From the NCBI RefSeq assembly GCF_900188425.1, contig NZ_FZON01000001.1, forward strand, positions 62,001-126,000: a stretch of DNA of 64,000 bases, given 5' to 3'. Shown here piece by piece: positions 38,792-46,644 of the stretch. The translations under genes were made by a program, and so were the position numbers. Numbering within the stretch: position 1 is the stretch's first letter; every line of letters begins with the position of its first letter. Under the pieces are notes generated by a model, which saw nothing but the letters and a program-made list of their open reading frames with translations, searched no databases and was not told where the DNA came from. Origin of the DNA: Antarctobacter heliothermus. Lineage in GTDB: Bacteria; Pseudomonadota; Alphaproteobacteria; Rhodobacterales; Rhodobacteraceae.

Positions 38792-40426
38792 TCAAAGTTC
38801 GGTCAGCAGCGGCGTGATGCGGCGCACGGCAGCGCGGCGATTGGCCTGTTCGGCGGCTTGGGTGACGATCAGCAGATCGCCCTCACCATAGCCCTGCAAG
38901 ACGATGTTTTCCGGCGGGACGCCGAAATACTCGATCAACGCCAGCGCCACCGATTCCGCGCGCCGGTCCGACAGCGACAGGTTGTGCGCCTCATGTCCGC
39001 GCGCATCGGTGTGGCCCTCGATCAGGAACACCTCACGCGGGTCGGCGGCAATCGCCTCCAGCATGGCATAGCCCAGTGCGGCCAGTTCCTCGGCCTCTTC
39101 GGGACGGATCGCGGCGGAGTTCGAGGCAAAGTGGATCGTGTCGATGTTGATCCCCGGCGCCATCTTGCGCACCGCGTCGATATCCCGAACCTGCGCGAGC
39201 GAGAAATGACGCCCCGCCTCGACACTGGTTTCCCCGCCCAGCGCGCCGCTCATATCGCTGTTGCTCTGATAGGCGACGACAGTGGACGCCGGGGCATCCG
39301 GCAACTGGTTGACGACCACCTGATCGGTCTGCCTGGTATCGTCGAACAGCACCACCTCTGTCCCGTCCGGTGCAATGGTCGACCGGCGCAGCACGCGACC
39401 GTCCGGGGCGCGCAGGGTTTCGACCTCGCTGCCATCCTCATAGGCCATGACATTGCGGGTCGACCCGTCCTTGAACTGGTAGACCTGCACATTGGTGCCG
39501 GGGCGGTTCAGCAGCACGTCATCGTTGCGCAGCACCCGCATGACGCCATTGTTTTCGACCACCATGCGATCGCCGCTGTTGGTCACGACGCGGTCGCCGG
39601 TTGTCAGCACCTTGCCCATATCGACACGTCGATAGTCCAACGTGCCGGTCTTGATCCCGACCTGTCCCAGCACGGCACCGAAATCCTGCGAGGATCGGCG
39701 GATCTCCTGGTCTGTCAGCGTGCGATCCAGCACCTTGACAGCCCCGGCGGCCAGCCCGACGGCGGCGGCCACCTTGGCCACGTCACGCAGCGCGACGATG
39801 TCGGCCTGTCTCTGGCTGGACCCACGGTCGATATTGCCGGTGGGCAGGCGCACCACCTTGCCGGGGCGCGGGCCAACCTTGATGGTCCCGCCATTGCGAC
39901 CGACAAGTTCGCCTGCCAATTGCTTGCGCAGATCGTCGATATTCACTGCACCCGGTTTGACCACGATCCTGCCATTTGGGTTCACTTTGATGGCGGGCTG
40001 GCGCACCTTTGGCGGCACGGCAATCTGAACGTCGGGCACCCGTATACCCGGAGCGACCTTGACGTTCGGCACCCGGATGGTCGGGGTCTTGTCCCTGGGC
40101 GTCACGATCCGGACGTTCGGCACCTTGACCTGCGGCGTCACCTGCTTGTGCGGCACCACATGCACAGGGCGCGTAGCCTTTTTCGGCGGCTGGGTGACGA
40201 TCACCTGCGGCACGAACACCTTTTTCTTGGGCTGTTGTACAACGACCTTGGGCGGAGTCCGCTTGGCGGGCACCCGCTTTACGGTGCCCTTGAAGGCATC
40301 GGGGCATTTGATGCCCAGCGCCGGGTTGCACAACTGCTTGAGATCAAAGTTCTGGGCGCTTGCGGGCGCGGAGAAGGACGCCGCCAGCACGCTGAACGCG
40401 GCCGTGGCATAAAGGAGGCGTTTCAT
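38792..40426 (-). CDS. OmpA-family envelope protein (copy 1)
   Basis: 544 residues. A signal peptide (MKRLLYATAAFSVLAASFSAPASA) leads into a long basic, Pro/Val/Lys-rich segment (about 45-160), a middle region with GDRVVTNSGDRMVVENNG and beta-rich repeats, and a C-terminal OmpA domain with the peptidoglycan-binding motif LIEGHTDARG...NLSLSDRRAESV. It probably tethers the envelope to peptidoglycan. ATG 40426 has AAAGGA upstream; an ATG seven codons earlier is not needed. It is a paralogue of the gene upstream on the same strand. Confidence 0.85.
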   Translation of the reverse strand: MKRLLYATAAFSVLAASFSAPASAQNFDLKQLCNPALGIKCPDAFKGTVKRVPAKRTPPKVVVQQPKKKVFVPQVIVTQPPKKATRPVHVVPHKQVTPQVKVPNVRIVTPRDKTPTIRVPNVKVAPGIRVPDVQIAVPPKVRQPAIKVNPNGRIVVKPGAVNIDDLRKQLAGELVGRNGGTIKVGPRPGKVVRLPTGNIDRGSSQRQADIVALRDVAKVAAAVGLAAGAVKVLDRTLTDQEIRRSSQDFGAVLGQVGIKTGTLDYRRVDMGKVLTTGDRVVTNSGDRMVVENNGVMRVLRNDDVLLNRPGTNVQVYQFKDGSTRNVMAYEDGSEVETLRAPDGRVLRRSTIAPDGTEVVLFDDTRQTDQVVVNQLPDAPASTVVAYQSNSDMSGALGGETSVEAGRHFSLAQVRDIDAVRKMAPGINIDTIHFASNSAAIRPEEAEELAALGYAMLEAIAADPREVFLIEGHTDARGHEAHNLSLSDRRAESVALALIEYFGVPPENIVLQGYGEGDLLIVTQAAEQANRRAAVRRITPLLTEL

Positions 40427-40599
40427 CGGCAATTCCTTTCCCAAAGGGTTTGGACGGACATCTTGAAATTCTTGAACGTCAGGCGCGGCAGCAGCCCCAG
40501 CAGAATGACAACAGACCGGAGCCAGCCCGGCACACGTCTTGACGCAGCGTCATGAAACGCTTTTCCGCGCTTTCCGACAACGGAGGTATTCCCGACCAC

Positions 40600-40634
40600 A
40601 AACGCAAAACGCCCCCGGTGGGGGTCCACCGGGG
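40600..40634 (-). terminator. Terminator of OmpA-family copy 2
   Basis: CCCCGGTGG (40613-40621) and CCACCGGGG (40626-40634) form a 9-bp stem; the minus-strand continuation GCGTTTTGCGTTTG is T-rich. It lies about 27 bases after the copy 2 stop, between the two paralogues. Confidence 0.65.
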
Positions 40635-40660
40635 TCGCCAGTCATGTTTTTGATCGGTGA

Positions 40661-42286
40661 TTACCGCACCGAAAGCAGCGTCGTGATGCGGCGCACGGCG
40701 GCGCGGCGGTTGGCACGCTCGGCCACATCGGTCGGCACCAGAAGGTCGCCCTCACCGTAGCCTTGCAACACCATGTTTTCGGGCGGCACCTCGAAATACT
40801 CGGTCAGGGCAAGCGCGACCGATTCCGCGCGCCGGTCCGACAGGGCAAGGTTGTAGGCATAGCTGCCCACCGCGTCCGTGTGCCCCTCGATCAGGAACAC
40901 CTCTGCCGGGTTGCGCTCGATGGCGTCGCGCATCGCATTGCCCAGCGCGGCCAGTTCCTCGGCCTCATCGACGCGGATCGCGGCCGAGTTGGTCTCAAAC
41001 TGGATGGTGTCCACGGTGATCTCGGGCACCAGATGGCGCACGGCGTCGATGTTGCGTACCTGCGCCAGCGAAAAGCTGCGGTTCACTCCCGGCGCGCCAT
41101 TGGCGGCCAGCGCCCGGGCCAGAGCATCTTCTTCGATGTCGCGATAGTCGACCCTGTTGCGCTCCTGCGCGCGCGGCAAATCGCTGATCTCGACATCCGG
41201 GCTGGCCTGCGTGTCATCGAACAGAACCACGTCCGTCCCATCCGGCAGACGGCGCACCCGGCGCAGAACCCGACCGTCGGCGGCGCGGATGGTCTCGACC
41301 TCAGTGCCGTCCTCGTAGGTCAGACGCGTGCGGGTCGATCCGTCGTCAAAGCGCCGCGTCTCGACCTCGGCCCCCGGACGGCGCAACAACACGTCGTCGT
41401 TGCGAATGACACGGAACTGCCCACCCTGTTCGACCACCACGCGGTCGCCAGAGTTGGACACCACGCGGTCATCCTTGTCGAGGATCTCCGACAGCGCCAC
41501 GGCCCCCAGACCGATGATTGCAATCTTGGCCAAGGGGTCAAGACCGTCGTCATCGTCCTTCTTTGCCTTGTCCCTGTTCTTTACCTTGCCGGACAGATCA
41601 GTTTGAAAGTCCTCGCTCGACCGGCGCACGTCATCGCGGTCAACGGTTTCCTCAACCAGTTCCCCCGCATCGGGCGGGTTCTCTGCCGCAGCAGCGGGCG
41701 GCGCGCCAAGCTGACGGCGCAATGCCTCAATCTGCGCCAGCGGGTCAGGCTTTGCAACCTCGGCTCTGGGGGTCTCTGCCGCCGGTGCGGGCGGGGCATC
41801 GGCCCGTTGCGCCGGGGCCTCCGGTTCCGGGGCCCGCGGGGTTTCGGCCTGCTTGGGCGGCGCGTCCGGCGCCGGGGCGGGCGCGGTCACTGCCGGAGCT
41901 TCGGGCACTTCGGCCACGGGCGAGTCCGACTTGGGGGTATCGGCCTGCGCGGGCTTTTCGGCCTGTTCGGGCTTGTCCGCCTTGTCCGCTTTCTTTGCCT
42001 TCTTCGGCTTCTTCAGCGCGTCGTCCAATGCGTCCTTGGGTTTGGCCTGCTGCTCTGGCTCTGCGGCGGGCGCTGCTGGCTCTGCGCTGTCGACGGCCTT
42101 CAACGCCTCGTCCACCTGGTCGCAATCCACGCCCTTGGGCGCGGCCCCCGGAATGGCACACAACTTCTGCAACATCTTCAGCTTTTCAGGATCGTCAGGC
42201 TGCGCGCCCGACTGCGCCCCCGCGGCTGTACCAATCACAAGAGTCAGAACGCTGGCCAACGCAGTCGCATTGCGGATGGGGGTCAT
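40661..42286 (-). CDS. OmpA-family envelope protein (copy 2)
   Basis: 541 residues. A signal peptide (ending near AAGAQ) is followed by a long low-complexity Ala/Pro/Glu/Lys region (about 60-190), a short hydrophobic stretch (KIAIIGLGAVALSEIL), the same GDRVV/NDDVLLRRPG middle region as copy 1 and an OmpA domain (EGHTDAVG, LALSDRRAESV). ATG 42286 has GGAGACCACC upstream. The pair arose by duplication; the middle and OmpA regions are conserved while the linkers differ completely, suggesting different distances or partners in the periplasm. Confidence 0.85.
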   Translation of the reverse strand: MTPIRNATALASVLTLVIGTAAGAQSGAQPDDPEKLKMLQKLCAIPGAAPKGVDCDQVDEALKAVDSAEPAAPAAEPEQQAKPKDALDDALKKPKKAKKADKADKPEQAEKPAQADTPKSDSPVAEVPEAPAVTAPAPAPDAPPKQAETPRAPEPEAPAQRADAPPAPAAETPRAEVAKPDPLAQIEALRRQLGAPPAAAAENPPDAGELVEETVDRDDVRRSSEDFQTDLSGKVKNRDKAKKDDDDGLDPLAKIAIIGLGAVALSEILDKDDRVVSNSGDRVVVEQGGQFRVIRNDDVLLRRPGAEVETRRFDDGSTRTRLTYEDGTEVETIRAADGRVLRRVRRLPDGTDVVLFDDTQASPDVEISDLPRAQERNRVDYRDIEEDALARALAANGAPGVNRSFSLAQVRNIDAVRHLVPEITVDTIQFETNSAAIRVDEAEELAALGNAMRDAIERNPAEVFLIEGHTDAVGSYAYNLALSDRRAESVALALTEYFEVPPENMVLQGYGEGDLLVPTDVAERANRRAAVRRITTLLSVR

Positions 42287-42385
42287 GGTGGTCTCCTTCC
42301 CGTTTGCCCGAAAGGGGCTTGGTCAGGATAACGCGCCGGACGGCACATAGGTTGCACAATATCGCGCCCCCCGGCCGCGACCCGC

Positions 42386-43636
42386 CTATAGCATGCGCAT
42401 CAGCCGCGCCTTTTCGCCGATGTCATCGGGGCGCGAAATCGCCACCGCCAGATCCTCCAGCGAAGCAATGGAATGCCCGGCCCGGAAACTGTCCACATGG
42501 GGCAGCATGGCGCGGATGCCCGTGGCCTTGGGCGCAAACCCGTCCCAGCGCAGCAGCGGGTTCAACCAGATCAGACGGCGCGCCGACAGATGCAGCCGCT
42601 CCATCTCTTTTTCCAGCGCCCCGGCATCGTCCCGGTCCAACCCGTCGGTGATCAACAACACCACCGCCCCCTGCCCCATGACCCGGCGCGACCAGTCGCG
42701 GTTGAAGGCATGCAGACAGGACCCGATCCGCGTGCCGCCCTCCCAATCCCGTGCCTCGGCCCCGGCGGATTTCAGCGCCGCGTCCACGTCGCGCGTCGCC
42801 AGATGGCGCGAGATATTGGTCAGCCGGGTGCCAAAGGTAAAGGCATGCACCTTGGCCCAGCCCTGCCCCTTTTCATTCGCCACAGCATGCAGAAAATGCA
42901 GCACCATCCGGCTGTATTGGCTCATGGAGCCGGAAATGTCGCAAATCACCACCAGATTGGGCCAGCGCAGGCGCGGCTTGGCCTTGGCCAGCGACTGGAT
43001 CTCTCCGCCCTTGCGCAGTGCATCGCGAATCGTGCGCCTTGCATCGAAATGGCGCCCCATATGCGAGGCCATGCGGCGGCGCGACGCGATGGGTTTGACC
43101 GGCAGGGTCAGCCGCGCCAACATCCGCTTGGCCTGCGCGATCTCTTCGGTCGACATCTGCTCGAAATCCAGACTGCGCAGTTTTTCCTCCGCCGACATGG
43201 TAAATGAGGCGTCAATCTCGATCTGGGTGCCGTCTTCTTCCTGCTCGGACTCAGGCACCTCGGGCATCTGATCGCCCAAAAGGGCCTGCGCCGCGCGCTT
43301 TTCGGCGGCCACGGCAGAGCGCTCCTCCTGCACACCACGGATGGCGGGCAGCATCATCGACATCATGTGCTCAAGGAATCGCGGATCACGCCAGTACAGG
43401 CGAAAGATCTGTGCAAAAACGACCCGATGCTCTGGCCGGTTTACGAAACAGGCGTGCAGCGTCCAGTAGAAATCCATCCGCTCGGTAAAGCCTGCCACCT
43501 CTACCGCGCGAATGGCATCGATGACTCGGCCCGGTCCGACCGGCAACCCGGCGCGACGCAGGGCGCGGGCAAAATGGATGATGTTCTGCGCGAGGCGCGG
43601 GTTTTCGGGAATCGTGATGGGCGCGTATTCAACCAT
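42386..43636 (-). CDS. CoxE-family von Willebrand A protein
   Basis: 416 residues, with a C-terminal vWA domain: metal site DISGSMS, plus TFGTRL and ITDGLDRDDAG. The N-terminal half is the helical region typical of CoxE/vWA partners of MoxR ATPases, with RRAGLPVGPGR near the start. ATG 43636 (MVEYAPITI) is chosen. It lies downstream of the MoxR ATPase on the same strand. Such pairs act as chaperones inserting metals or assembling enzyme complexes; no client gene is next to them here. Confidence 0.85.
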   Translation of the reverse strand: MVEYAPITIPENPRLAQNIIHFARALRRAGLPVGPGRVIDAIRAVEVAGFTERMDFYWTLHACFVNRPEHRVVFAQIFRLYWRDPRFLEHMMSMMLPAIRGVQEERSAVAAEKRAAQALLGDQMPEVPESEQEEDGTQIEIDASFTMSAEEKLRSLDFEQMSTEEIAQAKRMLARLTLPVKPIASRRRMASHMGRHFDARRTIRDALRKGGEIQSLAKAKPRLRWPNLVVICDISGSMSQYSRMVLHFLHAVANEKGQGWAKVHAFTFGTRLTNISRHLATRDVDAALKSAGAEARDWEGGTRIGSCLHAFNRDWSRRVMGQGAVVLLITDGLDRDDAGALEKEMERLHLSARRLIWLNPLLRWDGFAPKATGIRAMLPHVDSFRAGHSIASLEDLAVAISRPDDIGEKARLMRML

Positions 43637-43648
43637 GACAGATCCAGT

Positions 43649-43786
43649 GGGGGCGCTGCCCCCACACCCCCGGAGTATTTTTGCAAAGAAGAAGCTCCTG
43701 GGCGGCATTGCTCCGTCCCACCGCTTCTTCTTTGTTCAAATACCTCCGGGGGAGTCGCGCCTTGTGCGGCGGGGGCAGCGCCCCCT
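43649..43786. repeat. 138-bp palindromic element in the moxR-coxE gap
   Basis: The outer arms GGGGGCGCTGCCCCC (43649-43663) and GGGGGCAGCGCCCCC (43771-43785) are perfect complements. Inside them CCCCCGGAGTATTT...AAAGAAGAAG faces CTTCTTCTTTG...AAATACCTCCGGGGG, so most of the element folds on itself. From memory, similar palindromes recur between genes in Rhodobacteraceae genomes. Confidence 0.75.
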
Positions 43787-43823
43787 CCCCGGGTTCAAAC
43801 AACGTGCCGCAAGTGATCATCGC

Positions 43824-44732
43824 TCAGGCCGCCTCAATCGTGGCCTTGGCGTCATCAAGGATGCGCTTGGCCTCTGACCCCTGGATTTTCTGGATGTCGT
43901 CCTGGTATTTCAGAATAGCCCCCAACGTGTCGCTGATCACCTCTGGCGACAGGTCGACCACGTCGAGCGCCAACAGGCATTTGGCCCAGTCGATGGTTTC
44001 CGCCACACCCGGTTTCTTGAACAGATCCTCGGTCCGCAGTTCCTGCACAAAGGCCACGATCTGCCGGCTCAGGGTTTCGGCCACTTGCGGTTCGCGCGCA
44101 TTGAGAATCTCAACCTCGCGGTCAAAGCCGGGGTAGTCGACCCAGTGATAGAGGCACCGACGTTTCAGCGCGTCATGCACTTCGCGCGTGCGGTTGGATG
44201 TCAGGATCACGATGGGCGGCTCTGGTGCCTTGATGGTGCCGATCTCGGGGATGGTGACCTGAAAATCGCTCAATGCTTCCAGCAGGAAAGCCTCGAACGG
44301 CTCATCGGTCCGGTCCAGTTCGTCGATCAGCAGGATCGGGGCGCCGTTCTCATCTGGGCGCATGGCCTGCAACAGCGGCCGTTCGATCAGGAAATCGGGG
44401 CCAAAGAGTTCGCGGTTCAGCATGTCGCGGTCGGCGCTGCCCTGGGCCTCGGCGGTGCGGATGGCGATCATCTGTGCCGGAAAGTTCCATTCATAGACCG
44501 CCGAGGACGCATCCAGCCCCTCGTAGCATTGCAGCCGGATCAGCCGGCGGCCCAGCGCGGCAGCCAGCGCCTTGGCGATCTCGGTCTTGCCGACACCGGC
44601 CTCGCCTTCCAGGAACAGCGGGCGGCCAAGGCGCAGCGCAAGAAAAACCACCGTGGCCAGCGCGCGACCGCAGACATAGCCGGTCTGGCCAAGGGTTTCT
44701 TGTACCTCATCAATGGATGCGGGAATGGTCAT
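43824..44732 (-). CDS. MoxR-family AAA+ ATPase
   Basis: 302 residues. Walker A GEAGVGKTE near 43-51, Walker B ILLIDELDRTD, sensor ILTSNRTREV and an arginine finger region LKRRCLYHWVDYPG. MoxR ATPases work with vWA partners (CoxE) to activate or load cofactors into enzymes. The ATG at 44732 has AGGAGG; frames extending upstream cover the divergent promoter. The client complex is not visible nearby. Confidence 0.9.
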   Translation of the reverse strand: MTIPASIDEVQETLGQTGYVCGRALATVVFLALRLGRPLFLEGEAGVGKTEIAKALAAALGRRLIRLQCYEGLDASSAVYEWNFPAQMIAIRTAEAQGSADRDMLNRELFGPDFLIERPLLQAMRPDENGAPILLIDELDRTDEPFEAFLLEALSDFQVTIPEIGTIKAPEPPIVILTSNRTREVHDALKRRCLYHWVDYPGFDREVEILNAREPQVAETLSRQIVAFVQELRTEDLFKKPGVAETIDWAKCLLALDVVDLSPEVISDTLGAILKYQDDIQKIQGSEAKRILDDAKATIEAA

Positions 44733-44822
44733 GGCAGTCCTCCTGCCCCTCCTTTCCCAAGCGCAGGCGCACCCGTCAATACGACAGAAGTCACGCTTGC
44801 CGCCTCTTGACGCCGGTACGGA

Positions 44823-44851
44823 TTGACGGGGTGTCCACACAATGTCATGAT
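44823..44851 (+). promoter_or_regulatory. Sigma70 promoter of the glycan operon
   Basis: TTGACG (44823-44828) and CATGAT (44846-44851) are 17 bases apart. The predicted start near 44858 leaves about 45 bases of leader before the ATG at 44903. A second TTGACG at 44807 is also present. Confidence 0.55.
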
Positions 44852-44902
44852 TCGGGGTATAAAAGTCGGGACCTAACCCGGCCATCAGGCAGACGAGCAG
44901 AC

Positions 44903-45970
44903 ATGGTAGACACTGAGGCGGGCGCCACGCGGCGCATCACCGCTGTAACCTGCGTCAAGAACGAGGGCCCGTTCCTGTTGGAATGGATGGCCTTTCATCG
45001 CCTGCTCGGCGTGACCGATTTCCTGTTCTATTCCAACGACTGCACCGACGGAACCGATACCTTGCTGGACGCGCTGGCCGCCGATCCGCGCCCCGAAACC
45101 GGGCGGGTGGTGCATCTGCCCAACCCTGCCGAGGGCCGCAACTATCAGATGGAGGCGTTGAAGGCCGCCGCCAGACAGCCCGTTGTGCAACAGGCCGATT
45201 GGGTCTGGATTGCCGATGTGGATGAATTCCTGAACATCCACGCAGGCGACCACACCATCCCGGCGCTGATCGCGGCCTGCGGCAACCCGCAGGTCATTTC
45301 GGTCACATTCCAGTTCTTTGCCAATGACGGTGTGACCGACTATGTCGACCGTCCGGTGATCGCCCAGTTTACCCGCTCGCACAATCCGGATCTGTGGTGC
45401 GCGGAAACGGCGATCGAGGTCAAAAGCCTCGTCCGGGGGGATTTCCCGCTGCAATACTTCGGCGCACACCGGCCGTTTTTCCGCAAGTCACTGGCAGAGG
45501 ACAAACACCCGCATTGGACCGATGGGTCCGGCCGCAAGGTACCGGGCAAGTTCCTGACCGCCGCCAACCCGCGCCGCATCCGCAAGTTTCCGGCGGCATG
45601 CGCGCGCGCGCATGCCACGCTGAACCACTATGCGCTGCGCTCCCTCGACAGCTACCTGGTCAAGAACGACCGGGGCGATGTCAACCGCGAGGGCCGCGCC
45701 TTTGACGACACCTATTGGCGCGAACGCAACGATGCCGGTTATGAGGATCGCTCGATCCATCGCTATCTGCCGCAGCTCACCGACGCGCTGGAGACGCTAA
45801 AGGCTGACCCGGACATCAACCGCCTGCACGGCGATTGCGTGCGCCTGCACCGCGAAAAGCGCGACGCCCTGATGCTGCAGCCCGCCTATGCCGTCATGTA
45901 TGCCCATCTGGCCTCCCTGCCCTCCTTGCCCCCCGGTGAGGCGGAATTGATCGAGGCGCTGGGGCTATGA
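44903..45970 (+). CDS. Glycosyltransferase family 2-like protein (first gene of glycan operon)
   Basis: 355 residues, GT2-type fold (Glyco_tranf_2_4 group). The N-terminal TCVKNEGPFLLEWMAFHRL and YSNDCTDGTDTLL bind the nucleotide sugar; the metal motif is IADVDEFLN (D105-D107), and NHYALRSLDSYLVKNDRG near 240 is shared with two other proteins of this operon. No membrane helix or signal is seen, so it works in the cytoplasm. Its stop overlaps the next start (ATGA), so translation is coupled. Confidence 0.85.
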   Translation: MVDTEAGATRRITAVTCVKNEGPFLLEWMAFHRLLGVTDFLFYSNDCTDGTDTLLDALAADPRPETGRVVHLPNPAEGRNYQMEALKAAARQPVVQQADWVWIADVDEFLNIHAGDHTIPALIAACGNPQVISVTFQFFANDGVTDYVDRPVIAQFTRSHNPDLWCAETAIEVKSLVRGDFPLQYFGAHRPFFRKSLAEDKHPHWTDGSGRKVPGKFLTAANPRRIRKFPAACARAHATLNHYALRSLDSYLVKNDRGDVNREGRAFDDTYWRERNDAGYEDRSIHRYLPQLTDALETLKADPDINRLHGDCVRLHREKRDALMLQPAYAVMYAHLASLPSLPPGEAELIEALGL

Positions 45971-46644
45971 GCGCGCTGAACGTGAAACTGGTCAACCTCG
46001 GCCTGCCCAAGACGGGCACCACCACCCTGCATCACGCCTTGACGCAAGCGGGATGGCGGGCGGCGGATCACAAGGTCCGGCGCATCCATGACCCCACCCC
46101 CGGCAAGGGCGGCACCTATATCGCGCGCCAACTGTACAACGGCTATTTTGAGACCGGCGATCCGTTCCGGCACCTCGACGGGCTGTATGACGCACTGACC
46201 GAAATCAGCGCGCTCAACCCGTCTGCAACGCTTTGGCCGCAGTGTGACTATGCGATGATCAAGGCCATGCGCCTTGCGCGTCCCGACATGCTGTTTGTCG
46301 CCACATGGCGTCCGGCGGCAGAGACATCGGATTCCATGCGGCGCTGGAACAACCTGGGTGAGGACCGCCTGCCCGCCGGGCACATTCCCGGACTGCCAGA
46401 GGGCTACGGCGCGACAGACCCCCAGCGCATCCGCTGGATCGAGGGGCACTACGCCATGCTGCGCGACCTCTTCGGGGACGATCCGCGCTATCTGGAACTG
46501 CCGGTGGGCGCGGAGGATGCGCGCGACCGGCTTGCGGCACATGTGAAGATGGACATGCCCTGGTGGGGCAGACTGAACGAGAACCCCGAAACGGGGCCGT
46601 CAGGCAGGAACGACAAGGCCGAAACGGCCAAAGGGGCAGCGTGA
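45967..46644 (+). CDS. Sulfotransferase-like protein
   Basis: 225 residues. The N-terminal LVNLGLPKTGTTTLHHAL (about 8-25) is the phosphosulfate-binding loop of PAPS-dependent sulfotransferases, and MLFVATWRPAAETSDSMRRWN fits the 3'-phosphate site. Overlap of four bases with the upstream GT gene and one base with the downstream gene shows a single translationally coupled unit. It may sulfate the glycan made by the neighbouring enzymes; that is inference. Confidence 0.75.
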   Translation: MSALNVKLVNLGLPKTGTTTLHHALTQAGWRAADHKVRRIHDPTPGKGGTYIARQLYNGYFETGDPFRHLDGLYDALTEISALNPSATLWPQCDYAMIKAMRLARPDMLFVATWRPAAETSDSMRRWNNLGEDRLPAGHIPGLPEGYGATDPQRIRWIEGHYAMLRDLFGDDPRYLELPVGAEDARDRLAAHVKMDMPWWGRLNENPETGPSGRNDKAETAKGAA

